From contig PDSY01000008.1 of NCBI GenBank assembly GCA_002747105.1, positions 1 through 35,257 of the forward strand: a DNA stretch of 35,257 nucleotides, written 5' to 3'. The position numbers were made by a program, and so were the translations under genes. This document shows, piece after piece, positions 1-8,707 of this stretch (its first letter is position 1; each line of letters opens with the position of its first letter). The notes beneath the pieces were generated by a model. That model saw nothing but the letters and a program-made list of their open reading frames with translations. It was not told the origin of the DNA and ran no database searches. This DNA comes from Flavobacteriales bacterium (GTDB taxonomy: Bacteria > Bacteroidota > Bacteroidia > Flavobacteriales > Weeksellaceae).

Positions 1-155
1 TTTTAGATTTTTGACTTTATTTTTAGCCGAATTTCCGCAGTCTTGAATTTTTGGCTCTTTTGTTTCAAGACAAAAGAGTGAAATGTCATTTTTAAAATAA
101 TTAAATCGGTTCGTTTTATTTTTAACCTATTTTAACGAAGTGTGATATTGCCCTG
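1..155. repeat. dispersed intergenic repeat, copy R1
   Basis: Bases 1-81 are identical to 22879-22959, and bases 114-155 match 22976-23017 with three differences. The unit contains a perfect 9-bp hairpin (55-63 with 70-78, loop TTCAAG). A diverged, inverted relative of the hairpin part lies near 14944-14973. The repeat may extend left of the window edge. Both close copies sit just upstream of a gene for an exported protein (the C1 peptidase here, the porin-like protein at the other). No open reading frame is credible inside it. Confidence 0.9.
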
Positions 156-196
156 CTTTAATTCCCGAATTATTCAACCATTAATCTTAATTTCAT

Positions 197-204
197 TATC
201 TTTG
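197..204 (+). promoter_or_regulatory. -7 promoter element of the C1 peptidase gene
   Basis: TATCTTTG matches the Bacteroidota -7 consensus TAnnTTTG and lies 35 bases before the ATG. No clear -33 TTG is seen at the usual distance, so this rests on one half-site. Confidence 0.55.
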
Positions 205-239
205 TAGGAATTTGAAAATTTAATAAAAGGAAATAAAAA

Positions 240-1427
240 ATGAAAAGATTTTTTAAGAACGCATTACAAATAGCGAGTGTCGTTTTCTTCGCTACGAGTT
301 TAAATGCCCAAGACGATTTAATCAATAAAATAAAAAGCAACAAAAGTGAAAATAGTAAAGCTTCTTTTGTGTTCACAGATGTGATTAATTTAGAAAAAAC
401 TTCTATTAAAAACCAAGGTTCTTCGGGGACTTGTTGGTCATATTCTGGAAACTCTTTTATTGAGTCGGAAATGATGCGTATGGGAAAAGAGCCAGTAGAG
501 TTGGCACAGATTTACACTGCAAGAAACGCCTATATCGAAAAAGGAAAAATGTTCGTTCGTATGCACGGAGCGGTAACTTTAGGAGAAGGTGGAGCCTTTC
601 ACGATGTAATGCATATGTATGAAAAGTACGGAACTTTGCCAAGGTCTGTTTATACAGGATTACAAGAGGGTCAAACAAGAAACGACTTCTCGGAAATGTC
701 AGGAATTTTAGAACCAATGTTAAAAGCGATTATCAGTAATAAAAAATTATCTGATAATTGGTTGAAAGCCTATACTGCGGTGATTGATTCTTATTTAGGA
801 GAAGTGCCAAAAACGTTTAAATACAAAGGGAAAACCTATACACCAAAGACTTTTGCGGATGAGGTAGTAGGTATTAATCCAAAAGATTATGTAGAATTAT
901 CATCCTTAAAAGAATATCCATATTACCAACCATTCGTATTATTAGTTCCTGATAACTGGGCTTTTGATGCGGTTTGGAATGTGAAAATGGACGAGTTGGT
1001 AGAAGTAGTAGATAACGCATTGAAAAAAGGTTATACCGTTGCTTGGGGTGGAGATGTTACAGAACGAGGGTTCAGCTGGAGAAATGGCGTAGCTTATGTC
1101 CCTGAAATCGATTTTCCAAAAATGACAAAAGCACAAAGAAAAGCGATGTTCAATGGTCCAAAACCTGAGAAAAAAGTAACCGCAGAGGGAAGACAAAAGG
1201 AATTTGATAACTATCAAACGACTGATGACCACGGAATGCACATTGTAGGGATTGCCAAAGATCAAAATGGCAAAGAATATTATATCGTGAAAAACTCTTG
1301 GGGTTTATCGAACGATTATAAAGGTTATTTGTATATGACTAAAACTTTTATGAAGTACAAGATTACCGATTTAATGGTTCATAAAGACGCTCTTCCAAAA
1401 AAGATTGCTAAAAAATTGAAATTGTAA
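240..1427 (+). CDS. exported C1 family cysteine peptidase (aminopeptidase C / bleomycin hydrolase-like)
   Basis: This is a papain-like cysteine peptidase of the C1B (bleomycin hydrolase / PepC) type. The oxyanion Gln59 precedes the nucleophile Cys65 in the motif QGSSGTCWSY; the catalytic His331 lies in DDHGMH and Asn352 in KNSWG. Residues 1-24 form a signal peptide (basic start, hydrophobic core, ending LNAQ), so the enzyme should work in the periplasm or outside rather than in the cytoplasm like classical PepC. At 395 residues it is somewhat shorter than cytoplasmic PepC enzymes of about 440. The long segment between Cys and His is typical of C1B. It is a single gene with its own promoter and a hairpin terminator shared with the convergent coaX. 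The substrate is not evident; general peptide degradation is the simplest inference. Confidence 0.9.
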   Translation: MKRFFKNALQIASVVFFATSLNAQDDLINKIKSNKSENSKASFVFTDVINLEKTSIKNQGSSGTCWSYSGNSFIESEMMRMGKEPVELAQIYTARNAYIEKGKMFVRMHGAVTLGEGGAFHDVMHMYEKYGTLPRSVYTGLQEGQTRNDFSEMSGILEPMLKAIISNKKLSDNWLKAYTAVIDSYLGEVPKTFKYKGKTYTPKTFADEVVGINPKDYVELSSLKEYPYYQPFVLLVPDNWAFDAVWNVKMDELVEVVDNALKKGYTVAWGGDVTERGFSWRNGVAYVPEIDFPKMTKAQRKAMFNGPKPEKKVTAEGRQKEFDNYQTTDDHGMHIVGIAKDQNGKEYYIVKNSWGLSNDYKGYLYMTKTFMKYKITDLMVHKDALPKKIAKKLKL

Positions 1428-1445
1428 TATCAAGAACATCAATAT

Positions 1446-1475
1446 AAAAGACCTCAATTTGAGGTCTTTTTTTAT
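1446..1475. terminator. bidirectional terminator between the C1 peptidase gene and coaX
   Basis: A perfect 10-bp stem (1446-1455 with 1461-1470, loop AATTT) is followed by a T-run on the plus strand. The stem's own terminal As give a short T-run on the minus strand. It separates two convergent genes. Confidence 0.85.
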
Positions 1476-1520
1476 GGTTTTAAGCAAAACTTATGTGCTT
1501 CCAATTTCATTAGTCTATTT

Positions 1521-2273
1521 TCATTTTCCTAAAAAGTATAAACCTTTCAAGGTGTGTAATCGGTCTGCAATATGAATTTTATCCGTCAAGGGTTTGTAAA
1601 CATGAGAAACACCACCTGTAGCAATTACGAAACACTCGTCATTAACTTCGTTATTAATTCGTTCTATAAAGCCTTCTACCATTCCAAGAAAACCATAGAC
1701 CATTCCACTTTGCATACAAGTTTCGGTGTCTAATCCTAATACCGATTTTGGTTTGGTCAGTTGTATTTCAGGGAGTTGAGCGGTTTGCTGAATTAAAGAA
1801 TTAAGCGCCGTAATAATCCCTGGTGCGATAATAACGCCTAACGTTTCTCCGTTTTCGTCTAAGCAGCTCGCTGTAAGTGCCGTTCCAAAATCAAAAATAA
1901 TTTTCTTTTTATCAGGGTAGAGAGATTGTGCTGCTACTAAATTGGCATAAATATCCGTTCCCATTTGTTGGGATTTTGGATGTACCAAAGATGGAGTATT
2001 TCTATCTACAAAAACAGGTTTTTGATGATGAAGCTTCTGAATGGCATTTTCTACCGCCTTACTGATTTGTGGTACAACCGAACCGATAATAATCTTTTCA
2101 ATTTCATCAACCTTAATTTTATAATACTGATATTGCATTGAGAACTGAACAAACAATTCATCACTTGTCCGATAAGGCTTGGTATTAATCACCCAAGAAA
2201 TATCACAATTATCCTCGCTAAATAATCCAAAACGAATATTGGTGTTTCCAATATTAATAACGATGGTTTTCAT
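1521..2273 (-). CDS. coaX: type III pantothenate kinase
   Basis: CoaX phosphorylates pantothenate with ATP in the first step of coenzyme A synthesis, in the cytoplasm. The 250-residue length and the ASKHA-fold motifs fit the family: an N-terminal phosphate loop (INIGNTN, residues 6-12), the second phosphate motif DFGTALT near residue 127, the PGI segment shortly after, and a C-terminal ATGG motif. One oddity: the first motif normally reads DxGNT, but here the Asp is Asn (residue 7). Family knowledge gives that Asp a role at the metal or phosphate site. The rest of the protein looks intact, so this may be a lineage variant. It is monocistronic, between a convergent peptidase gene and an upstream gene with its own terminator. 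Confidence 0.9.
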   Translation of the reverse strand: MKTIVINIGNTNIRFGLFSEDNCDISWVINTKPYRTSDELFVQFSMQYQYYKIKVDEIEKIIIGSVVPQISKAVENAIQKLHHQKPVFVDRNTPSLVHPKSQQMGTDIYANLVAAQSLYPDKKKIIFDFGTALTASCLDENGETLGVIIAPGIITALNSLIQQTAQLPEIQLTKPKSVLGLDTETCMQSGMVYGFLGMVEGFIERINNEVNDECFVIATGGVSHVYKPLTDKIHIADRLHTLKGLYFLGK

Positions 2274-2390
2274 AGTTTTACAATTTAATTAAAATCTTAA
2301 TTGGCGTAAAAATACAATTATTTTTGTTAAAGTGATTTTGACCTAAATCTATTTTAAAAGGTGAACTGATACTTTAAAAGGAATATGACA

Positions 2391-2425
2391 ATAAACAAAA
2401 AAGTCATCCCATACATGGATGACTT
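2391..2425 (-). terminator. terminator of the small membrane protein gene
   Basis: A perfect 9-bp stem (2401-2409 with 2417-2425, loop CATACAT) is followed on the minus strand by a T-rich tract (2391-2400). It lies 70 bases beyond the stop of the minus-strand gene ending at 2496. Confidence 0.8.
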
Positions 2426-2495
2426 TAGACATAAAAACACACACTGAGATTTTTCACTCAGTTATTGAATTGAATCTTATTGTTTTAATACTTAA

Positions 2496-2774
2496 TTAGT
2501 GATGTCCTTCGTGGATAAATGGACCTCTACCTTTTGGTTCGTTATAAACCACTTGTACACCGTCTTGCTCTAATAAAGTTTTTCTTCTGATTTCCTCTGG
2601 GTCAAATGCTTTTGTTTTTCCAAAATATTCAGCTAATCCTTCTGTAAGCCACATTGGGATCACTACTCCAAAGAACATAAAGATACACCAAAATCCTACC
2701 AAAAACATGAATAAGAAAAATGCAAACCAAATAAATTGGTAAAACGGCCAAAATGATGATAATACTGTAATCAT
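2496..2774 (-). CDS. small membrane protein of unknown function (92 aa)
   Basis: I do not recognise a named family. With the start at 2774 the product has 92 residues: a very hydrophobic, aromatic-rich N-terminal half (residues about 8-45, room for one long or two short membrane spans), then a charged tail with EEIRRK and ending HEGHH. The frame stays open to an ATG at 2846, which would add 24 residues. I prefer 2774 because a good promoter (TTG, 20 nt, TATTTTTG at 2792-2822) lies downstream of the longer start, placing transcription start near 2785. It has its own terminator and stands between divergent fumC and coaX. The His/Gly-rich end could bind metal, but that is only a guess. Confidence 0.7.
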   Translation of the reverse strand: MITVLSSFWPFYQFIWFAFFLFMFLVGFWCIFMFFGVVIPMWLTEGLAEYFGKTKAFDPEEIRRKTLLEQDGVQVVYNEPKGRGPFIHEGHH

Positions 2775-2791
2775 TGTCAAATAATTTTCAG

Positions 2792-2822
2792 CAAAAATAC
2801 AGCATTTTTTTAATTCACACAA
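2792..2822 (-). promoter_or_regulatory. promoter of the 92-aa membrane protein gene
   Basis: On the minus strand, TTG (2820-2822) is followed after 20 nt by TATTTTTG (2792-2799), an exact TAnnTTTG match. The predicted start of transcription, about 2785, leaves roughly a 10-base leader before the ATG at 2774. Confidence 0.75.
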
Positions 2823-2847
2823 AAATAAAAGTCTGAAATTTCTCATT

Positions 2848-2877
2848 TTGTGAAAAGAGGACTTTTTTGTACATTCG
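2848..2877 (+). promoter_or_regulatory. fumC promoter
   Basis: TTG (2848-2850), a 19-nt spacer, then TACATTCG (2870-2877), one mismatch from TAnnTTTG. It lies 40 bases before the fumC ATG and is divergent from the promoter at 2792-2822. Confidence 0.65.
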
Positions 2878-2916
2878 TAGAATCAATTAGAAATAAAAAC
2901 TTTAAAGATAAAAGCA

Positions 2917-4314
2917 ATGAATTTTAGAATCGAAAAAGACACAATGGGGGAGGTGAAAGTGCCTGCTGATAAACTTTGGGGAGCTCAAACAGAGCGTTCA
3001 AGAAATAATTTTAAAATAGGTGCTCCTGCATCTATGCCTTTGGAAGTTGTTCACGGGTTTGCTTACCTGAAAAAAGCGGCCGCTTATGCCAATTGTGAGT
3101 TGGGCGTTCTTCCTGCCGAAAAAAGAGATTTAATCGGAAAGGTTTGTGATGAAATCTTAGAAGGAAAGCACGACGACCAATTTCCATTGGTGATTTGGCA
3201 AACCGGTTCAGGAACGCAATCGAATATGAACTGCAACGAAGTGATTGCCAATAGAGCACATCAGTTAGCAGGAAAAACCATCGGAGAGGGAGAAAAAACA
3301 CTTCAGCCTAATGACGATGTGAACAAATCTCAATCTTCAAACGATACTTTCCCAACAGGAATGCACATTGCTTGCTATAAAGCCGTAGTGGAAAGAACTA
3401 TCCCTGGTGTTGAAAAACTAAGAGATACTTTACAACAAAAATCAGAAGCGTTTAAAGAGGTAGTGAAAATCGGTAGAACCCATTTGATGGATGCTACACC
3501 TTTAACGATTGGACAAGAATTCTCTGGATATGTTTCTCAGTTAAACCACGGTTTAAAAGCATTGAAAAACACCTTGGCTCATTTAAGCGAGTTAGCATTA
3601 GGAGGAACAGCTGTAGGAACAGGATTGAACACTCCAAAAGGTTATGATGTTACTGTAGCAAAATATATCGCTGAATTTACTAACTTACCTTTCGTAACGG
3701 CGGAAAATAAATTTGAAGCTTTGGCGGCACACGATGCAATTGTGGAAGCTCATGGAGCATTGAAACAGTTGGCAGTTTCTTTAAATAAAATTGCCAATGA
3801 TATTAGATTAATGGCATCAGGTCCTCGTTCGGGAATTGGAGAATTGATTATCCCTGCCAACGAGCCAGGTTCTTCTATTATGCCAGGGAAAGTAAACCCT
3901 ACTCAGGCGGAAGCGATTACAATGGTTTGTGCTCAGGTAATGGGGAATGATGTAGCGATTACTGTAGGTGGAACGCAAGGTCATTACGAACTGAATGTAT
4001 TTAAGCCAATGATGGCGGCAAACTTCTTGGAATCTGCCAATTTATTAGGAGATGCTTGTGTGAGTTTCAATGATAATTGTGCAGTAGGAATAGAGCCAAA
4101 TTATCCAAAGATTAAAGAGTTATTGAACAATTCATTGATGTTAGTTACTGCATTAAATACTAAAATCGGTTATTATAAAGCCGCAGAAATTGCAAATACA
4201 GCACATCAAAATGGAACAACGCTAAAAGAGGAGGCGATTAATTTAGGTTATGTAACCGCGGAAGAATATGACGAATGGGTAAAACCAGAAGATATGACAG
4301 GAAGTTTGAAATAA
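2917..4314 (+). CDS. fumC: class II fumarate hydratase
   Basis: FumC interconverts fumarate and L-malate in the citric acid cycle and needs no iron-sulfur cluster. The 465-residue length is standard. Diagnostic segments are present: GSGTQSNMN near residue 99, the substrate-binding TFPTGMH region, [10 protein letters not shown] with the catalytic-site histidine, GGTAVGTG, and the superfamily signature [12 protein letters not shown], whose loop carries the catalytic serine. The start [13 protein letters not shown] matches the usual FumC N terminus. It is a single-gene unit with its own promoter, convergent with pepT, and two hairpin terminators lie between them. Nothing is truncated or odd. Confidence 0.97.
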   Translation: MNFRIEKDTMGEVKVPADKLWGAQTERSRNNFKIGAPASMPLEVVHGFAYLKKAAAYANCELGVLPAEKRDLIGKVCDEILEGKHDDQFPLVIWQTGSGTQSNMNCNEVIANRAHQLAGKTIGEGEKTLQPNDDVNKSQSSNDTFPTGMHIACYKAVVERTIPGVEKLRDTLQQKSEAFKEVVKIGRTHLMDATPLTIGQEFSGYVSQLNHGLKALKNTLAHLSELALGGTAVGTGLNTPKGYDVTVAKYIAEFTNLPFVTAENKFEALAAHDAIVEAHGALKQLAVSLNKIANDIRLMASGPRSGIGELIIPANEPGSSIMPGKVNPTQAEAITMVCAQVMGNDVAITVGGTQGHYELNVFKPMMAANFLESANLLGDACVSFNDNCAVGIEPNYPKIKELLNNSLMLVTALNTKIGYYKAAEIANTAHQNGTTLKEEAINLGYVTAEEYDEWVKPEDMTGSLK

Positions 4315-4336
4315 CAACTTTTCCTTAATTAATAAT

Positions 4337-4375
4337 AACAATCGCCTGAAAATTTCGGGCGATTGTTTGTATTAA
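4337..4375 (+). terminator. fumC terminator
   Basis: A 10-bp stem (AACAATCGCC at 4337-4346 with 4358-4367) with an 11-base loop, followed by a T-containing tail, 23 bases after the fumC stop. Confidence 0.7.
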
Positions 4376-4419
4376 AAAGCCCTCAAGGTATTTATCTTGA
4401 GGGCTTAGATTTTTATTTT
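4374..4419. terminator. bidirectional terminator between fumC and pepT
   Basis: A perfect 11-bp stem (4377-4387 with 4396-4406, loop of 8) has a T-rich tail on the plus strand and, on the minus strand, a T-run from 4374-4378. It lies 20 bases past the pepT stop and probably serves both genes. Confidence 0.85.
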
Positions 4420-4426
4420 TGAATCA

Positions 4427-5689
4427 TTAAGATTGCTTTTTCACTGCTTTGGCAATGTTTACAATTACTTTCACAGCTTTTTCCATGCTTTCTAATGGTA
4501 CATATTCATAAGGTCCGTGGAAATTCAATCCACCTGCAAAGATATTAGGGCAAGGTAATCCCATATAAGACAATTGTGCTCCATCTGTTCCTCCTCTAAT
4601 CGCTTTGATTTTTGGTTTGATGTTCGCATCTTTCATCGCTTGTTCGGCAATGTCTACAATGTGCATTTTACCTTCAAACTGTTGTTTCATATTTCGGTAC
4701 TGCTCTTTGATTTCAATTTCTGCAACACCTTCTCCATGTTTTTCATTGAATTTCTTCACGACATCTCTCATAAATTGACATCTTGCCTCGAATTTTTCCG
4801 CATCGTGGTCTCTGATGATATATTGGATTTTCGCCTCCGAAGTATAAGATTCTAAATCGGTTAAGTGATAAAATCCTTCGTAACCTTTCGTAGTTGCTGG
4901 TGTTTCATCTGCTGGTAACATTCCGATGAATTCCGCCGCCAATAAACTTGCATTGACCATCTTTCCAAAAGCATATCCAGGGTGAACACTCAATCCGTGA
5001 ATTTTAATCACAGCACCTGCGGCATTGAAGTTTTCATATTCCAATTCTCCAACTTCTCCACCGTCCATTGTATAAGCCCATTCAGCACCGAATTTCTCTA
5101 CATTAAATTTATGTGCTCCACGACCAATTTCCTCATCAGGGTTGAAACCAACGGCAATTCTTCCGTGTTTAATATCTGGGTGAGCCAATAAATATTCTGC
5201 TGCGGTTACAATTTCTGCAATTCCTGCTTTATCATCGGCTGATAAAAGTGTCGTTCCGTCTGTTGTAATTAAAGTTTGACCGATATAATCTTTCATTGAT
5301 TCGAAACGACTTGGCGACAAAGTAAATCCTGTCTCTTTGTTGAGCACTAAATCTTGTCCGTTATAATCTTCCCAAATAATTGGATTAACGCCTTTACCAT
5401 TAAAGTCTGGCGTAGAGTCGTAGTGAGCGATAAATCCAACCACAGGCTCATCGTCATTGTCTAAATTCGATGGTACATAACCGAAAACATATCCGTGTTC
5501 GTCCATTGAAACATCTTCCAAACCGAGTTCTTTTAATTCGTCTAAAAGTAAGTTTGCCATATCCCATTGCTGAGGTGTAGATGGTGTTGTTTCGCTTTCT
5601 GCATCACTGGTAGAATAAATTTTAACATATTTAATAAAACGATTTAATAATCGCATTTTCCATTCGTGATTGAATTCTATTGTTTGCAT
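4427..5689 (-). CDS. pepT: peptidase T (tripeptide aminopeptidase)
   Basis: PepT is a cytoplasmic two-zinc M20B peptidase that removes the N-terminal residue from tripeptides. The metal-site motifs occur in order: HYDSTPDF (His and Asp), LLSADDKAG (bridging Asp), PDEEIGRG (catalytic and metal Glu), YTMDGG (Asp) and, near the C terminus, GGLNFHGPYE (His). From the ATG at 5689 the product has 420 residues, close to the E. coli enzyme (408). An in-frame ATG at 5716 would add nine residues but falls inside the -7 promoter element, so I reject it. It is a single gene; no signal peptide is present. Confidence 0.95.
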   Translation of the reverse strand: MQTIEFNHEWKMRLLNRFIKYVKIYSTSDAESETTPSTPQQWDMANLLLDELKELGLEDVSMDEHGYVFGYVPSNLDNDDEPVVGFIAHYDSTPDFNGKGVNPIIWEDYNGQDLVLNKETGFTLSPSRFESMKDYIGQTLITTDGTTLLSADDKAGIAEIVTAAEYLLAHPDIKHGRIAVGFNPDEEIGRGAHKFNVEKFGAEWAYTMDGGEVGELEYENFNAAGAVIKIHGLSVHPGYAFGKMVNASLLAAEFIGMLPADETPATTKGYEGFYHLTDLESYTSEAKIQYIIRDHDAEKFEARCQFMRDVVKKFNEKHGEGVAEIEIKEQYRNMKQQFEGKMHIVDIAEQAMKDANIKPKIKAIRGGTDGAQLSYMGLPCPNIFAGGLNFHGPYEYVPLESMEKAVKVIVNIAKAVKKQS

Positions 5690-5713
5690 TTTGTATTTAT
5701 TTTGAATGAAGTA

Positions 5714-5744
5714 CAAAGTTACAATTTTTAATTTTGAATGACAA
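5714..5744 (-). promoter_or_regulatory. pepT promoter
   Basis: On the minus strand, TTG (5742-5744), 20 nt, then TAACTTTG (5714-5721). The start of transcription near 5707 gives a leader of about 18 bases to the ATG at 5689 and decides against the upstream ATG at 5716. Confidence 0.75.
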
Positions 5745-5794
5745 TATTTATCATTTTATCCATTTCAGTCTCATTCTGAATAATGATACCAATA

Positions 5795-5830
5795 AATAAA
5801 GGATTGAGTCACAAAAACTCAATCCTTTTT
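5795..5830. terminator. terminator downstream of rocD
   Basis: A perfect 12-bp stem (5798-5809 with 5817-5828, loop CACAAAA). The plus-strand tail is a T-run; the minus-strand tail (rocD direction) is ATTTATT, weaker. It lies 24 bases beyond the rocD stop and upstream of the pepT promoter. Confidence 0.75.
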
Positions 5831-5853
5831 TATTCAATTAATGAAATAATTCA

Positions 5854-7104
5854 TTAAGGCTTAAACTCCAAAATCGTTTTTTCAATAATGGCTACACATT
5901 CCATCAATTGCTCTTCTGTCATTACTAATGGCGGAGCCAATCTAATGATATTTCCGTGAGTTGGCTTTGCTAAAAGTCCGTTATCCTTCAAAGCGATACA
6001 AAGGTTCCATGCCGTTGGTGAATCTTGAGAATCATTAATGATAATCGCATTTAATAATCCTTTTCCTCTTACCGTATGCACTAAATCTGTTTTATCAATG
6101 ATTTTTTGCATTTCTGCACGGAATTTCTCTCCCAATTTTTGTGCTTTTTCAGAGAGTTTTTCTTCTTCCACCACATCCAGTGCCGCTACTGCCACCGCAC
6201 ATGCCAAAGGGTTTCCACCAAAAGTAGAACCATGTTGCCCTGGGTGAATAACATTCATCACTTCATTATTCGCTAAAACACCAGACACAGGATACATTCC
6301 TCCCGAAAGTGCTTTTCCTAAAATTAAAATATCAGGCTGAACATCCTCATGATGACAAGCAATCAATCTTCCTGTTCTTGCGATACCTGTTTGTACTTCA
6401 TCGGCGATGAATAAAACATTGTGCTTTTTACACAATTCAGCACATTTTTTCAAATAACCTTCATCAGGTACAAAAACACCCGCTTCGCCTTGAATAGGCT
6501 CTACCATAAAGGCTGCGATATGTTCTGCTTCTTGCTCTAGCACCTCTTCTAATTCTTTAGGGTCATTATAAGAAATTCTGATAAACCCAGGTGTGAAAGG
6601 TCCAAAATTATTATGAGCATCAGGGTCATTAGAAAACGAAATAATAGAAGTTGTTCTTCCGTGGAAGTTGTTTTCACAAACTACAATTTTAGCATTTCCT
6701 CCTTTGATCCCTTTCCTTTCGTATCCCCATTTTCTGGCTAATTTAATAGCGGTTTCCACTGCCTCTGCACCAGAATTCATCGGTAATACCTTGTCGAATT
6801 TAAATAATTCGGTGATTTTTTTCTCGTATTCCCCAAGTTTTGAATTATAAAAAGCCCTTGATGTTAAAGCCAATTGTTGAGATTGATTCACCAAAGCATT
6901 TACAATTTTTGGGTGAGAGTGCCCTTGGTTCACTGCTGAATAAGCAGAAAGAAAGTCATAATATTTTTTACCTTCTACATCCCAAACAAAAACCCCTTCT
7001 CCTTTGTCTAAAACGACAGGTAGTGGATGGTAATTGTGAGCTCCATGTTGATTTTCTAAATCAATATAATATTGCGAATTTTTTGTTGGTTTTGATTTTC
7101 CCAT
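5854..7104 (-). CDS. rocD: ornithine aminotransferase
   Basis: This PLP enzyme transfers the delta-amino group of ornithine to 2-oxoglutarate, giving glutamate semialdehyde (arginine/ornithine breakdown and a route to proline). It is a class III, fold-type I aminotransferase: SGAEAVETA (111-119) binds the cofactor phosphate, Asp235 lies in [10 protein letters not shown], and the Schiff-base Lys264 lies in ILGKALSGG. The segment [10 protein letters not shown] is typical of the class. The early sequence [19 protein letters not shown] is characteristic of ornithine rather than acetylornithine aminotransferases. The 416-residue length is normal. It is a single gene flanked by terminators. A weak -7 match lies at 7125-7132. 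Confidence 0.93.
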   Translation of the reverse strand: MGKSKPTKNSQYYIDLENQHGAHNYHPLPVVLDKGEGVFVWDVEGKKYYDFLSAYSAVNQGHSHPKIVNALVNQSQQLALTSRAFYNSKLGEYEKKITELFKFDKVLPMNSGAEAVETAIKLARKWGYERKGIKGGNAKIVVCENNFHGRTTSIISFSNDPDAHNNFGPFTPGFIRISYNDPKELEEVLEQEAEHIAAFMVEPIQGEAGVFVPDEGYLKKCAELCKKHNVLFIADEVQTGIARTGRLIACHHEDVQPDILILGKALSGGMYPVSGVLANNEVMNVIHPGQHGSTFGGNPLACAVAVAALDVVEEEKLSEKAQKLGEKFRAEMQKIIDKTDLVHTVRGKGLLNAIIINDSQDSPTAWNLCIALKDNGLLAKPTHGNIIRLAPPLVMTEEQLMECVAIIEKTILEFKP

Positions 7105-7124
7105 TGTCTAAATTTATTTTTCCA

Positions 7125-7132
7125 CAAAATTA
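7125..7132 (-). promoter_or_regulatory. possible -7 element of rocD
   Basis: TAATTTTG on the minus strand, 21 bases before the rocD ATG, fits TAnnTTTG. The nearest TTG is 26 nt further up and lies in the accC terminator, so the -33 element is unconvincing. Confidence 0.4.
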
Positions 7133-7139
7133 ATAAAAT

Positions 7140-7175
7140 ATAATTTAAAAAATCGCCCCAAAAAAGGCGATTTTT
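7140..7175 (-). terminator. accC terminator
   Basis: A perfect 10-bp stem (7148-7157 with 7166-7175) has a GC-rich tip (TCGCC/GGCGA) and is followed on the minus strand by T-rich sequence. It lies 25 bases past the accC stop. Confidence 0.8.
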
Positions 7176-7199
7176 ATTTATTGTTAAATCTCTAAAAGA

Positions 7200-8555
7200 T
7201 TAATGATTTTCAAATTTTTTATCCATTACGAAATCTTCCATAAATTTTGTAGTATAATTTCCAGATAAATAAGCTTCATCTTCCATTAACTGTCTATGGA
7301 AAGGAATGGTCGTCTTTACTCCTTCGATATAGAACTCCTCCAAAGCTCTTTTCATTTTGAAAATAGCCTCTTCTCTTGTTTGAGCCGTAGTGATAACTTT
7401 CGCAATCATTGAGTCATAATTAGAAGGAATCATATATCCTGAGTACACATGTGTATCCACTCTTATACCATGTCCTCCTGGGATATTTAAGCTTGTAATC
7501 CTTCCTGGTGAAGGTCTAAAGTCGTTATAAGGGTCTTCCGCATTGATTCTACACTCAATAGAATGCAATTTTGGAAAATAGTTGCTTCCCGATATTTTTG
7601 TTCCTGAAGCTAATAGTATTTGCTCTCTAATCAAATCGTAATCAATTACTTGTTCTGTAATTGGATGCTCTACTTGAATACGAGTATTCATTTCCATAAA
7701 GTAGAAATTACGATGTTTATCTACTAAAAACTCTACCGTTCCCACTCCTTCGTATCCGATAAACTCAGCTGCTTTTACCGCTGCATCTCCCATTTTCTGA
7801 CGAAGTTCGTCGGTCATAAATGGCGATGGTGTTTCTTCGGTTAGTTTTTGATTTCTTCTTTGTACAGAACAATCTCTTTCGGAAAGGTGACAAGCTTTAC
7901 CGTATTGGTCTCCAGCGATTTGAATTTCGATATGGCGAGGTTCTTCAATTAACTTTTCCATATACATTCCTCCGTTTCCAAAGGCTGCTTCTGCTTCTTG
8001 AATCGCAGATTCCCAAAGTTCTTTTAAGTCTTCTTCTTTCCAGACAGGGCGCATTCCTTTTCCACCACCACCGGCAGTAGCTTTAATCATTACTGGATAA
8101 CCGATTTCTTTAGCTGTTTTCACTGCATCATCATAAGAATCAATTAATCCATCAGAACCAGGTACACAAGGTACACCTGCAGCTTTCATGGTTGCTTTGG
8201 CATTGGCTTTATCTCCCATTCTGTCGATTTGTTCAGGAGTAGCACCGATGAATTTAATATCGTGTTCAGCACAAATCCTTGAAAAATTGGCATTTTCGGA
8301 TAAGAAGCCATAACCTGGGTGAATAGCATCTGCATTGGTAATTTCGGCTGCCGAAATAATGTTAGGAATATTAAGGTAAGAATCTTTACTTAAGGCAGGA
8401 CCAATACAAACGGCTTCATCAGCAAAACGCACATGAAGACTATCTCTATCTGCTGTGGAATAAACTGCTACCGTCTTGATTCCCATTTCTTTACAAGTCC
8501 TCAGGACACGCATGGCTACTTCTCCACGGTTGGCTATTAATATTTTTTTAAACAT
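7200..8555 (-). CDS. accC: acetyl-CoA carboxylase, biotin carboxylase subunit
   Basis: AccC uses ATP and bicarbonate to carboxylate the biotin on AccB, the first half-reaction of malonyl-CoA formation for fatty acid synthesis. The 451-residue product has the three standard parts: N-terminal domain starting [17 protein letters not shown], the ATP-grasp domain with the glycine-rich loop [10 protein letters not shown] and the bicarbonate-site segment [13 protein letters not shown], and the catalytic motif [14 protein letters not shown]. Its start is unambiguous. It follows accB after 152 bases of degenerate repeat rather than being tightly coupled, though no terminator is seen between them, so co-transcription is likely. 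The carboxyltransferase subunits (accA, accD) are not in the window. Confidence 0.97.
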   Translation of the reverse strand: MFKKILIANRGEVAMRVLRTCKEMGIKTVAVYSTADRDSLHVRFADEAVCIGPALSKDSYLNIPNIISAAEITNADAIHPGYGFLSENANFSRICAEHDIKFIGATPEQIDRMGDKANAKATMKAAGVPCVPGSDGLIDSYDDAVKTAKEIGYPVMIKATAGGGGKGMRPVWKEEDLKELWESAIQEAEAAFGNGGMYMEKLIEEPRHIEIQIAGDQYGKACHLSERDCSVQRRNQKLTEETPSPFMTDELRQKMGDAAVKAAEFIGYEGVGTVEFLVDKHRNFYFMEMNTRIQVEHPITEQVIDYDLIREQILLASGTKISGSNYFPKLHSIECRINAEDPYNDFRPSPGRITSLNIPGGHGIRVDTHVYSGYMIPSNYDSMIAKVITTAQTREEAIFKMKRALEEFYIEGVKTTIPFHRQLMEDEAYLSGNYTTKFMEDFVMDKKFENH

Positions 8556-8707
8556 AACTTTACTTTTTAGATATTAGAAGTTAGATATTATGAGGCTAGG
8601 TAAAACTTAGTTTTTAAATGTGAGAAGTTAGAAACTAGATAAAATATCGTTTCATAACGAATCTCATCTTAATCCTCTAACCTCTAATTATAACCTCTCT
8701 AAAAAAC
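8556..8707. repeat. degenerate repeat in the accB-accC spacer
   Basis: The spacer is built of imperfect units around TTAGA (TAGATATTAGAAGTTAGAT near 8578-8596, GAAGTTAGAAACTAGAT near 8625-8641) and, on the right, the opposite-strand form (CCTCTAACCTCTAATTATA near 8675). It forms a loose inverted repeat. A similar arrangement lies at 25016-25085. No promoter, hairpin terminator or reading frame is evident in it. Confidence 0.55.

Noticed and set aside
2775..2846. N-terminal extension of the 92-aa membrane protein (ATG at 2846)
   Set aside because: A complete promoter lies between the two starts, placing transcription start downstream of 2846.
5690..5716. Longer pepT start at 5716
   Set aside because: That ATG overlaps the -7 element TAACTTTG, and the family N terminus begins near the 5689 start.
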